Made by a program: the position numbers and the translations under genes. The notes under the pieces are model-generated. The model had not been told where the DNA came from, made no database searches, and worked only from the letters and a program-made list of their open reading frames with translations. 12,561 bases of DNA from RUG472 sp045224495 (GTDB lineage Bacteria; Bacillota; Clostridia; Christensenellales; CAG-138), in the NCBI GenBank assembly GCA_045224495.1, contig JBGVAK010000189.1, positions 1 through 12,561 of the forward strand, in the 5' to 3' direction. Below are positions 7,272 to 12,561 of the stretch, in pieces. Numbering within the stretch: position 1 is the stretch's first letter; each line of letters starts with the position of its first letter.

Positions 7272-7285
7272 CGTAGTATACTACG
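7272..7285. promoter_or_regulatory. 14-bp palindrome over the -10 box, candidate operator
   Basis: CGTAGTATACTACG is a perfect palindrome covering the whole -10 hexamer of the leftward promoter. A protein bound here would compete with RNA polymerase. The divergent LysR-type protein is the obvious candidate, although its usual site is a T-N11-A motif further upstream, so another regulator is possible. Confidence 0.5.
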
Positions 7286-7304
7286 CCGGCCCCCTGCCTG
7301 GCAA
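7275..7304 (-). promoter_or_regulatory. Promoter of the Lgt-like/MFS/GH2 operon
   Basis: On the - strand, -35 TTGCCA (7304-7299) and -10 TATACT (7280-7275) with an 18-bp spacer. The transcript would start near 7268, about 20 bp before the ATG at 7248. It faces the LysR-type regulator promoter back to back. Confidence 0.75.
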
Positions 7305-7363
7305 GCCTTCCTGCGGCTCCGGACGAAACATCCCTGCCGCAGGGCCCCTTCCCATAAAAAGGC

Positions 7364-7392
7364 TTGAATTTACGTTCAGTTTTTGCTATACT
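7364..7392 (+). promoter_or_regulatory. Promoter of the LysR-type regulator gene
   Basis: -35 TTGAAT (7364-7369), 17-bp spacer, -10 TATACT (7387-7392) preceded by TGC, which makes an extended -10. Expected start near 7399, giving a leader of about 30 nt. Confidence 0.78.
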
Positions 7393-7413
7393 GATATACG
7401 AGCGAATAAAACT

Positions 7414-7420
7414 GGAGGAG
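7414..7420 (+). promoter_or_regulatory. Ribosome binding site fixing the LysR start
   Basis: GGAGGAG, 8 nt before ATG 7429. The in-frame TTG at 7423 would leave only 2 nt and is therefore not the start. Confidence 0.85.
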
Positions 7421-7428
7421 TTTTGGCA

Positions 7429-8355
7429 ATGAATCTGCAATACTATTATAATTACGTCACCATCGTGGAGGAGGGGAGCCTCACTGCGGCTTCCCGCAAG
7501 CTCCATATCGCCCAGCCGGCCCTCAGCAACCAGGTCAAGGCCATGGAGCAGAAGTACGGTACCCGGCTGTTCTTCCGGGGCGCCCGGCGGCTGGAGCTGA
7601 CCGACGCCGGCATGATCCTGTACCAGAAGGCCAAGCGGATCTGTGAGATCGAGCAGGGCGCTCAAAGCGAGATCGCCAGCGGCTTCTCGGGCCAGAAGGG
7701 CACGCTGCGAGTGGGCGTTTCGCCCTTCATCGCGGGCGGCAAGATCAACGACGTGCTGCTGGCCTTCGCCCAGAAGTACCCCGAGACCGAGATCAAGTAT
7801 CTGGAGGCCGGCGTACAGGATCTGTGCAAGATGCTGCAGAACGGCATCATCGAGGTGGCCGTGGTGAAGATAGGTGGCGAGCTGCCGGAGAACGTGAAGC
7901 TGCTGGCTCAGCAGACGGCCTCCACCCTGGCCGTCTATCGGCCCGACGCCTTCCTGGACCGGGTGAAGAAGGACTATGTCACCATATCCCAGCTCTCCGG
8001 CCTGCCCATCGCCATGGAGGAGATGTTCCAGGGGCCGGTCGCCGGGGCCTTCAAGGCCAAGGACGCCCAGCTGTATGTGAAGTCCCTGTCCAGCAATCCC
8101 CGCTTCTCCCTGCAGATGGCGCGGACAGGCCTGGCCGTGGCCCTGCTGTCCTCCTTTGCGGTGGACGGCTTGCAGGAGGAGGGGCTCGTGGCCAAGCCCA
8201 TTCGGGACGGGGAATCCATGGCCGCCCGGTACTGCCTGGTGAGCCAGAAGGGCAACTACCGCTCCCAGGTGGTCAACAACTACATCGCCATGATGGCGGA
8301 GGCCTTCCATCTGGAGCTGGCCGAGAGCCTGAACGCCTCGGAAGAGGACCGGTAA
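7429..8355 (+). CDS. LysR-family transcriptional regulator
   Basis: A 308-aa LysR-type regulator. Residues 1-60 form the winged helix-turn-helix: the stretch GSLTAASRKLHIAQPALSNQ is the DNA-reading helix-turn-helix, followed by the family block LFFRGARRLELTDAG. The remainder, beginning around GTLRVGVSPFIAGG, is the periplasmic-binding-protein-like effector domain. Members of this family usually control the gene transcribed divergently from them, here the Lgt-like/MFS/GH2 operon, and often repress their own gene; the inducer might be a sugar derivative, but nothing in the sequence shows it. The promoter is extended -10 type with a 17-bp spacer. The downstream cyclophilin gene starts 30 bp after the TAA with no terminator between, so the two are probably co-transcribed. 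Confidence 0.92.
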   Translation: MNLQYYYNYVTIVEEGSLTAASRKLHIAQPALSNQVKAMEQKYGTRLFFRGARRLELTDAGMILYQKAKRICEIEQGAQSEIASGFSGQKGTLRVGVSPFIAGGKINDVLLAFAQKYPETEIKYLEAGVQDLCKMLQNGIIEVAVVKIGGELPENVKLLAQQTASTLAVYRPDAFLDRVKKDYVTISQLSGLPIAMEEMFQGPVAGAFKAKDAQLYVKSLSSNPRFSLQMARTGLAVALLSSFAVDGLQEEGLVAKPIRDGESMAARYCLVSQKGNYRSQVVNNYIAMMAEAFHLELAESLNASEEDR

Positions 8356-8385
8356 GCCTATACCAAACAAGGAGAAAGAGGAACT

Positions 8386-9039
8386 GTGAAGAGGATCATC
8401 GTGCTGCTGCTGGCGGCGTTCCTGCTGCTGTCCCTGGCCTGCGCCAAGGGGACGGAGGCGTCTGCCAGCGCCCCCAAAACCACCGAGACCAAGGAGGAAA
8501 CCAACGTGGACAAGACCCATCCTGTAGCCACCATCACCATGAAGGACGGCGGCAAGATCGAGCTGGAACTCTATCCGGAGACGGCGCCGGAGAGCGTGAA
8601 GAACTTCATTTCCCTGGCCAACAGCGGCTTCTATGACGGCCTCATCTTCCATCGGGTCATCATGGGCTTCATGATCCAGGGCGGCGACCCCAAGGGCAAC
8701 GGCACCGGCGGCCCCGGCTACAGCATCAAAGGCGAGTTTGCGGCCAACGGCGTGAAGAACGACATCTCCCACGTCCGGGGCGTCATTTCCATGGCTCGGG
8801 CTCAGCCCTACGACAGCGCCGGCAGCCAGTTCTTCATCATGCATGAGGACGGCACCTACCTGGACGGCCAGTACGCCGCTTTCGGCCGGGTGACCTCCGG
8901 TATGGACGTGGTGGACAAGATCGCCAAGACCACCACCGATTCCCGTGACAAGCCCTACAAGGACCAGGTCATGGAGTCCGTCCGGGTGGAGACATGGGGC
9001 GTGGAGTACGGCGAGCCCGAGAAACTTCCCGGCAAGTGA
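8386..9039 (+). CDS. Cyclophilin-type peptidyl-prolyl isomerase, probable lipoprotein
   Basis: A 217-aa cyclophilin that would speed cis-trans isomerisation of prolyl bonds in exported proteins. The GTG start has AAGGAG (8369-8374) upstream. A signal peptide (about 1-18) ends in LLSLAC, so Cys19 may be lipid-modified; Ser at -3 makes the lipobox imperfect. A charged Thr/Glu/Lys-rich linker follows to about residue 45. The cyclophilin core has FHRVIMGFMIQGGDP with Arg90, Phe95 and Gln98, and GSQFFIM with Gln148 and Phe150, matching the human CypA catalytic residues Arg55, Phe60, Gln63, Gln111 and Phe113. The position of CypA Trp121 is Tyr158, which predicts weak cyclosporin binding. It is likely co-transcribed with the LysR gene and acts outside the membrane. 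Confidence 0.93.
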   Translation: MKRIIVLLLAAFLLLSLACAKGTEASASAPKTTETKEETNVDKTHPVATITMKDGGKIELELYPETAPESVKNFISLANSGFYDGLIFHRVIMGFMIQGGDPKGNGTGGPGYSIKGEFAANGVKNDISHVRGVISMARAQPYDSAGSQFFIMHEDGTYLDGQYAAFGRVTSGMDVVDKIAKTTTDSRDKPYKDQVMESVRVETWGVEYGEPEKLPGK

Positions 9040-9044
9040 CGGCT

Positions 9045-9056
9045 GCCCATATGGGC
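9045..9056. repeat. 12-bp perfect palindrome after the cyclophilin stop
   Basis: GCCCATATGGGC, starting 5 bp after the stop codon. It is too short in loop to be a good RNA hairpin and could be a protein site or chance. It abuts the larger inverted repeat starting at 9059. Confidence 0.5.
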
Positions 9057-9058
9057 GA

Positions 9059-9158
9059 CAGACCATTTGCGGCATACTGTATTGTATAGTATTTCATAGG
9101 TAAAAATGGCGCGGACCGGCGCCATTTTCTTTTATCTCAGGATGCCGCAAATGGTTTG
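9059..9158. repeat. 100-bp unit with 17-bp terminal inverted repeats
   Basis: Left arm 9059-9075 (CAGACCATTTGCGGCAT) pairs with right arm 9142-9158; 16 of 17 pairs are Watson-Crick and one is G-T, with a perfect core of 14 (9062-9075 with 9142-9155). The 66 bp between the arms contain the terminator hairpin at 9103-9133 and an AT-rich stretch with ATACT/AGTAT. It has no coding capacity. It could be a small MITE-like insertion or an RNA fold that positions the terminator. No obvious target-site duplication is visible. Confidence 0.65.
9103..9133 (+). terminator. Terminator of the LysR-cyclophilin operon
   Basis: Ten-pair stem AAAATGGCGC (9103-9112) with GCGCCATTTT (9119-9128), loop GGACCG, followed by CTTTT. 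It lies 63 bp after the cyclophilin stop. Confidence 0.87.
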
Positions 9159-9167
9159 CTCCCCCTC

Positions 9168-9197
9168 TTGCCTGCCCGCCCCCTTTGGTGCTATACT
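9168..9197 (+). promoter_or_regulatory. Promoter of the PIG-L-type deacetylase gene
   Basis: -35 TTGCCT (9168-9173), 18-bp spacer, -10 TATACT (9192-9197) preceded by TGC. The leader is about 25 nt and contains the ribosome binding site GGGAGG (9213-9218). Confidence 0.75.
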
Positions 9198-9226
9198 TTC
9201 CCCATCGAATTCGGGAGGCAAGGACC

Positions 9227-10735
9227 ATGGGTGCTAAGGGCTGGCTGCGACGGGCGGGGATCATCCTGCTCTGTTTGCTGCTGGCGCCCTTTTGCGTCCG
9301 GGCGGCAGAGGAGACGGCGGAGGATCTGACTGCCGCCTGCACCTTCACCTTCGAGGGCAGCGCCCGGGGGTTGGAGGACTTGCTCCATGACGGGCGGACG
9401 GGCTACGCCGTGCGCATGGAGGTGAAGGACGGGCTGACCGTCGAGGCCACCGAAGACATGGCCACGCTGGTGCTGCGGCTCTCCAAGCTCAGCTCCGCCT
9501 TTTTGCTGCAGGAGCTGGACGAGGGAGGGCAGCTTCTAAACGAGCGGATCGTGGAGACGGACGCCGCGGCTCTGACCGTGTCCCTTTCCCAAGGCTGCCG
9601 CCAGGTCCATATCCTGCCCAAGGGGGAGTACCTCAGGATCGCGGAGATCGGCGTCTTCGGCCCCAGGGCCGTGCCCCAAAACGTGCCGCACCCGGAGCCG
9701 GCCCTCGAAAAGGCGGACTTTCTGCTGGTGGCCACCCATCCGGACGACGAGTGGGTGTTCCTGGGAGGCGTGTACCCCCTGTACGGCGGGGAGCGGGGCC
9801 TGGACGGCACGGTGGTCTACGTGACGCTGCCCAACTGGGAGCGGGCCCACGAGTGTATCAACGGCCTGTGGCTGGGGGGCATGAAGACCCACCCCTTCTT
9901 CCTGGGCTTCCCGGACATCCCCATGAACTCCCCCCGGGCCCAAAAGGCCCGCTGCAAGCAGGAGGACGTGACGCTGGCTCTGGTGCGGCTGTACCGGCGT
10001 ATCCGGCCTCTGGTGGTGGTGACCCAGGACCCCAAAAACGGGGAGTACGGCCATTGGCAGCACAAGCTCTCCGCCAAGGCGGCCCGTGAGGCCGTGACCC
10101 TGGCGGCGGACCCCGCTTACGACCTCGACTCCGCGGCCCAGTACGGCACCTGGACCGTGCAAAAGCTGTATCAGCACTTCGCCGAGGGCCTGAGCCAGGT
10201 AGAGCTGGACGTGGACACGCCTCTTAAACACTACGACGGCAGGACCGCCCTGGAGGTGGCCAAGGCTGCCTTTCAGGCCCACAAGACCCAGCTGAGGACC
10301 CCCTTCCGGCCCGGCCACGTGAAATCCGCTCGGGGGGACATCGTCCACTTCGGCCTGACGTATTCCGCCGTAGGCCCGGACACGGGGGACGACCTCTTCG
10401 AGCACATCCCCCTGGACCAGCTGGCAGCCAATCTGCCTACGCCCACGCCGGTACCCACAGCTACGCCCGAGCCAACGCCCACGCCCACGGCTACGCCTAC
10501 GCCCACGCCGACCCCCACGCCGACGCCTACGCCCACGCCCACGCCGACCCCTACGCCCACGCCCACGCCCACGGCCACCCCGACCCCCGGCCCCTGGGAC
10601 CAGGCGGAATCCGACGCGCGCTGGGCCGCGGACCATGCCCCCGTCCTTGCGGGGAGCATCGTCGGCGTCATAGCTCTGGCCGTCCTCGGCAGGCAGCTCA
10701 AGCGCGCGCACCACAGGCGGAAGAAGCAGGGATAA
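9227..10735 (+). CDS. Exported, membrane-anchored PIG-L family deacetylase
   Basis: A 502-aa protein of four parts. Residues 1-26 are a signal peptide (cleavage near VRA-AEE). Residues 30-150 are a beta-rich region, possibly a discoidin-like carbohydrate-binding domain. Residues about 160-330 are a PIG-L/LmbE de-N-acetylase domain with the metal motif HPDDE (171-175) and GEYGHWQH (His276, His279). A 53-residue Pro-Thr linker (404-456) leads to a membrane helix (472-488) and a basic tail (RQLKRAHHRRKKQG), so the enzyme is held on the outer face of the membrane. The family removes acetyl groups from N-acetylglucosamine-type sugars; a cell-wall or surface-glycan substrate is inferred from location only. 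ATG 9227 is preferred over an in-frame GTG at 9185-9190 because GGGAGG lies 8 nt upstream and it alone begins a signal peptide. Confidence 0.88.
   Translation: MGAKGWLRRAGIILLCLLLAPFCVRAAEETAEDLTAACTFTFEGSARGLEDLLHDGRTGYAVRMEVKDGLTVEATEDMATLVLRLSKLSSAFLLQELDEGGQLLNERIVETDAAALTVSLSQGCRQVHILPKGEYLRIAEIGVFGPRAVPQNVPHPEPALEKADFLLVATHPDDEWVFLGGVYPLYGGERGLDGTVVYVTLPNWERAHECINGLWLGGMKTHPFFLGFPDIPMNSPRAQKARCKQEDVTLALVRLYRRIRPLVVVTQDPKNGEYGHWQHKLSAKAAREAVTLAADPAYDLDSAAQYGTWTVQKLYQHFAEGLSQVELDVDTPLKHYDGRTALEVAKAAFQAHKTQLRTPFRPGHVKSARGDIVHFGLTYSAVGPDTGDDLFEHIPLDQLAANLPTPTPVPTATPEPTPTPTATPTPTPTPTPTPTPTPTPTPTPTPTPTATPTPGPWDQAESDARWAADHAPVLAGSIVGVIALAVLGRQLKRAHHRRKKQG
10436..10594 (+). repeat. Pro-Thr linker repeat in the deacetylase gene
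   Basis: About 159 bp of CCNACN repeats encoding 53 residues of (Pro-Thr)n interrupted by Val, Ala, Glu and Gly. Short repeat units of this kind are prone to slippage, so linker length may vary between strains. The core PTATPEPTPTP is identical to that in the SpoIIP-like protein. Confidence 0.93.
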
Positions 10736-10741
10736 GATCAC

Positions 10742-10773
10742 AAAAGAACGGGACGTTTCCGTCCCGTTCTTTT
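10742..10773. terminator. Bidirectional terminator between convergent genes
   Basis: Perfect 14-pair stem, arms 10742-10755 (AAAAGAACGGGACG) and 10760-10773 (CGTCCCGTTCTTTT), loop TTTC. Both strands end in TTTT, and the stops of the two flanking genes are 6 and 3 bp away, so it serves both. Confidence 0.95.
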
Positions 10774-10776
10774 CAT

Positions 10777-11814
10777 TTACCACGCGTTCTCTATCACGAA
10801 CGTATCTTTGCTCTCATCCTTATAATAGTTGTAATCGTCGAACCAGGGCGAGTAGGTGGTGACGCTCAGCGACCGGTCCCGGGGGTCGAAGGTCAGTATC
10901 CTCAGGTACCCCAGGCCGTATTTCTTGTCGTCCTGAAAGTTGTAGAGCATGGCGTTGACGGTGTGCCCGTCCTCGTAGGTCCTGTCCCAGCGGACGGAGC
11001 CGTCGTTATGGCCGCAGAGGACCAGGCGTATGCTGGGATGAACGCGCAGGAGCTCCCGCTCCAAAATCTTCCCCGTGGGGGTCAGGCCCCCCTTGTCCGT
11101 GAGGAAGCTGTGGATAAGCAGGATCACGTGGTGGTCCGGGTACGTTTCCAGCACCCCCTTGACCCAGGGCAGGTAGTTGGTGTTGTTCTGCCACCCGATG
11201 CCCAGCAGCAAAAAGTCCTGCCCTGCGGCGGTGAAGGTGTCGTACCAGCAGACCCCGTCTTTATAGAGCAGGTCCCCCTCCTCGGCGGCGCAGAACCCGC
11301 AGGCGAGATACGTGCTGTAGTCCGCCTTGTCCGCCCCCACGTCGTGGTTCCCCGCCACGCACCACAGGGGCAGCCGCCCCTCCAAAAGCCCGAGAGCCTC
11401 CCGTGCGTGGTCCCAGTGCCGCTGCTCGTTGCGGTTGTCCACGAGATCGCCGGTCATGAGCACCCCCAGGGCGTTCTGTTCCTGGGCGGCGTTGGCCATG
11501 TAGGAGAACATCTTATTGTACACCTTGGGATAGCGATAGGCGTAGACCTGGGTGTCGCTGACCCAGTAGAGGGAGAAGGGCGTGGGCTCCGGCGTAGCCG
11601 TGGGCGTGGGGGACGGGGAAGGGGACGGGGTGGCGGTGGCAGTGGGCGTGGGCTGCAGGCTGGGCTGGCTCACGCCCTGGAGCCGGACCTCCACCTTCAG
11701 CGGCGGCTCGCTGCCTTCGTACTGGGCGGCGGTCTTCTGGGCGTCGCAGCGGAGGATGGGCAGCGACAGGGACACCAGAACGGTGAGGAGCAACAGGCGC
11801 ATGGATCGAAGCAT
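10777..11814 (-). CDS. Exported calcineurin-like metallophosphoesterase
   Basis: A 345-aa protein with an N-terminal signal peptide (MLRSMRLLLLTVLVSLSLPI...), a Pro-Thr/Ser linker at 55-79 and a metallophosphoesterase domain from about residue 80. The metal motifs are SDTQ (Asp87, Gln89 in place of the usual His), GDLVD (Asp123, Asp126), GNHD (Asn156, His157, Asp158), LIHS (His235) and CGHND (His269, with Asn in place of the next His-containing position). It would hydrolyse a phosphoester outside the membrane; the substrate is unknown. Arg before Cys23 argues against lipoprotein processing, so it is probably secreted. ATG 11814 is preferred, with GGGGG (11826-11830) 11 nt upstream; ATG 11802 is further away, and the longer frame to 11919 has no signal-like start. 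It converges on the deacetylase gene. Confidence 0.87.
   Translation of the reverse strand: MLRSMRLLLLTVLVSLSLPILRCDAQKTAAQYEGSEPPLKVEVRLQGVSQPSLQPTPTATATPSPSPSPTPTATPEPTPFSLYWVSDTQVYAYRYPKVYNKMFSYMANAAQEQNALGVLMTGDLVDNRNEQRHWDHAREALGLLEGRLPLWCVAGNHDVGADKADYSTYLACGFCAAEEGDLLYKDGVCWYDTFTAAGQDFLLLGIGWQNNTNYLPWVKGVLETYPDHHVILLIHSFLTDKGGLTPTGKILERELLRVHPSIRLVLCGHNDGSVRWDRTYEDGHTVNAMLYNFQDDKKYGLGYLRILTFDPRDRSLSVTTYSPWFDDYNYYKDESKDTFVIENAW
11578..11652 (-). repeat. Pro-Thr/Ser linker repeat in the phosphoesterase gene
   Basis: Encodes residues 55-79, alternating Pro with Thr, Ser or Ala, containing PTATPEPTP. It joins the short N-terminal exported segment to the catalytic domain. Confidence 0.9.
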
Positions 11815-11823
11815 GGATCGAAG
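11800..11823. repeat. 12-bp tandem duplication at the phosphoesterase start
   Basis: CATGGATCGAAG occurs twice in a row (11800-11811 and 11812-11823). It contains the start codon, so the gene has two in-frame ATGs (11802 and 11814) four codons apart. The upstream one is closer to the G-rich ribosome binding site. Confidence 0.85.
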
Positions 11824-11981
11824 GACCCCCTTTCTGTCTATGAGATCGGACCACACCTTACCACACGAAAAAAAGGGAAGGATGGTTTCGCCAGAGGTAG
11901 TCAGGGAAGCCGCAAACAAGACAGGAAAGGGCAGCGCCCCCTTGGACCCTGCGTCGTTCTTCTCTTTTTTGCTTTTCCCCC

Positions 11982-12010
11982 TTGTGCAACGCGGCGTTTT
12001 GTGTCATAAA
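11982..12010 (+). promoter_or_regulatory. Possible promoter of the UMF1-type transporter gene
   Basis: TTGTGC (11982-11987), 17-bp spacer, CATAAA (12005-12010) preceded by TGT. It is a weaker match than the other promoters. The rest of the 240-bp divergent spacer (11815-12054) holds no gene and no convincing promoter for the - strand phosphoesterase; it has a T/C-rich tract at 11955-11982. Confidence 0.45.
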
Positions 12011-12054
12011 TAAAAGAAGGGACTTCCCGAAATCTGACCGTAAGGGGAATGGAC

Positions 12055-12561
12055 ATGAAAGGCTTTTTCAACTGGCTGAACAAGACCAAGGTCTTCCGGG
12101 ACCTGTCGCCCCAGGAGTTCTCCTGGGTGCTGTACGACGTGGGCAACTCGGCGTATACCATGCTGGCTTGCTCCCTGATACCCATCTGGTTCAAGGATCT
12201 GGCCATCGGCACCGCGCCGGGGCAGATCACCGGCGACCAGGCCACGGCCTACTACTCCATCGCCATCTCCGTGGTGACAGTCATCGTGGCCCTGCTGGGG
12301 CCCATCCTGGGGGCCCTCGCTGACCGGAAGGAATCCAAGAAGATCTTCTTCCAGACCACCGTGGCCGCAGGCGTCATCGGGTGCGTACTCAACAGCTTCA
12401 CCTGGAGCTGGATGCTCTTCCTCATCGTCTACGTGCTGACCAAGGTCTTCTACCAGGCCTCGCTGACCTTCTACGACTCCATGCTCAACGACGTGACCAC
12501 CGAGGAGCGCATGGACCAGGTCTCCTCCTACGGCTACGCCTGGGGCTACATCGGCTCCTGC
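12055..12561 (+). CDS. UMF1/Atg22-type MFS transporter, N-terminal part (3' end outside window)
   Basis: The first 169 codons of a membrane transporter that runs off the window. After a short cytoplasmic lead with WLNKTKVFRDL comes the typical UMF1 opening block FSWVLYDVGNSAYTM in the first membrane helix. The loop after helix 2 reads GPILGALADRKESKK (an MFS motif A), and the later segment TFYDSMLNDVTTEERMDQVS followed by YGYAWGYIG is characteristic of UMF1/Atg22-like permeases. Family members export or take up amino acids or other small molecules; the substrate is not evident. ATG 12055 is chosen because AAGGGG (12042-12047) lies 7 nt upstream, while ATG 12049 would be only 1 nt away. The frame is open to the last base. 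No gene partner is visible in this window. Confidence 0.88.
   Translation, partial: MKGFFNWLNKTKVFRDLSPQEFSWVLYDVGNSAYTMLACSLIPIWFKDLAIGTAPGQITGDQATAYYSIAISVVTVIVALLGPILGALADRKESKKIFFQTTVAAGVIGCVLNSFTWSWMLFLIVYVLTKVFYQASLTFYDSMLNDVTTEERMDQVSSYGYAWGYIGSC

Larger units (their letters stand above)
7261..7400. repeat. Inverted 9-bp motif at both divergent transcription starts
   Basis: CGTATATCA at 7261-7269 and its reverse complement TGATATACG at 7392-7400. In each case the motif reads TGATATACG in the direction of transcription, just downstream of a TATACT -10 box, and covers the expected start site. This symmetrical placement suggests common control of both promoters. Confidence 0.5.

Noticed and set aside
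7267..9075. Long - strand open frame opposite the LysR and cyclophilin genes
   Set aside because: It spans two well-supported genes, an intergenic promoter region and a terminator without any domain signal. The + strand genes have clear families and ribosome binding sites.
10436..10594. CRISPR array or satellite repeat
   Set aside because: The repeat is a short CCNACN codon repeat inside an open frame and encodes a Pro-Thr linker; there are no spacers of constant length.
11982..12054. Leader-peptide gene or short open frame starting in the transporter leader
   Set aside because: The frame that begins near 11982 reads into the transporter gene out of phase and has no ribosome binding site; the transporter frame itself has a good site and clear family motifs.

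Overview
The window looks like ordinary chromosome of a GC-rich, low-GC-lineage-type Firmicute, most likely a gut-type clostridium of the Oscillospiraceae or a close relative. This rests on the L21-Prp-L27 cluster with an N-terminally extended L27, a SpoIIP-domain protein (a sporulation family), strong AGGAGG-type ribosome binding sites, sigma-A-like TTGCCN/TATACT promoters, and exported proteins with Pro-Thr linkers. The family-level placement is an inference. No rRNA, tRNA, CRISPR array, transposase or phage gene is visible.

Left part (1-3364, + strand): the end of rplU (L21), prp (the cysteine protease that trims L27) and rpmA (L27) form a tight cluster closed by a strong terminator. A new promoter then drives an M32 metallocarboxypeptidase, whose stop overlaps the GTG start of a SpoIIP-like lipoprotein. 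A 160-bp spacer (3365-3524) holds three stacked hairpins and separates this from the next unit, which is transcribed in the opposite direction.

Middle (3525-7248, - strand): three genes joined by two ATGA overlaps, read as Lgt-like membrane protein -> MFS transporter -> family 2 glycoside hydrolase. This looks like a sugar uptake and hydrolysis operon with an unexpected Lgt paralog at its head. It diverges from a LysR-type regulator (7429-8355), and the 180-bp intergenic region carries two back-to-back promoters, a 14-bp palindrome over one -10 box, and a 9-bp motif repeated in inverted orientation at both predicted transcription starts. The LysR gene is followed after 30 bp by a lipoprotein cyclophilin, probably in the same transcript.

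Right part (9227-12561): an exported, C-terminally anchored PIG-L-type deacetylase (+) converges on an exported calcineurin-like metallophosphoesterase (-), and the two share a bidirectional terminator. The window ends inside a UMF1/Atg22-type MFS transporter (+).

The clearest unifying feature is that three different exported enzymes (SpoIIP-like, PIG-L-like, phosphoesterase) carry Pro-Thr linkers containing the same PTATPEPTP core, which suggests a common cell-surface spacer. I see no gene cluster here that I would confidently call a new defence or mobile system. The most unusual points are the Lgt paralog with a replaced signature, the symmetrical divergent promoter region, the 100-bp inverted-repeat unit with a terminator nested inside it, and the shared linkers.
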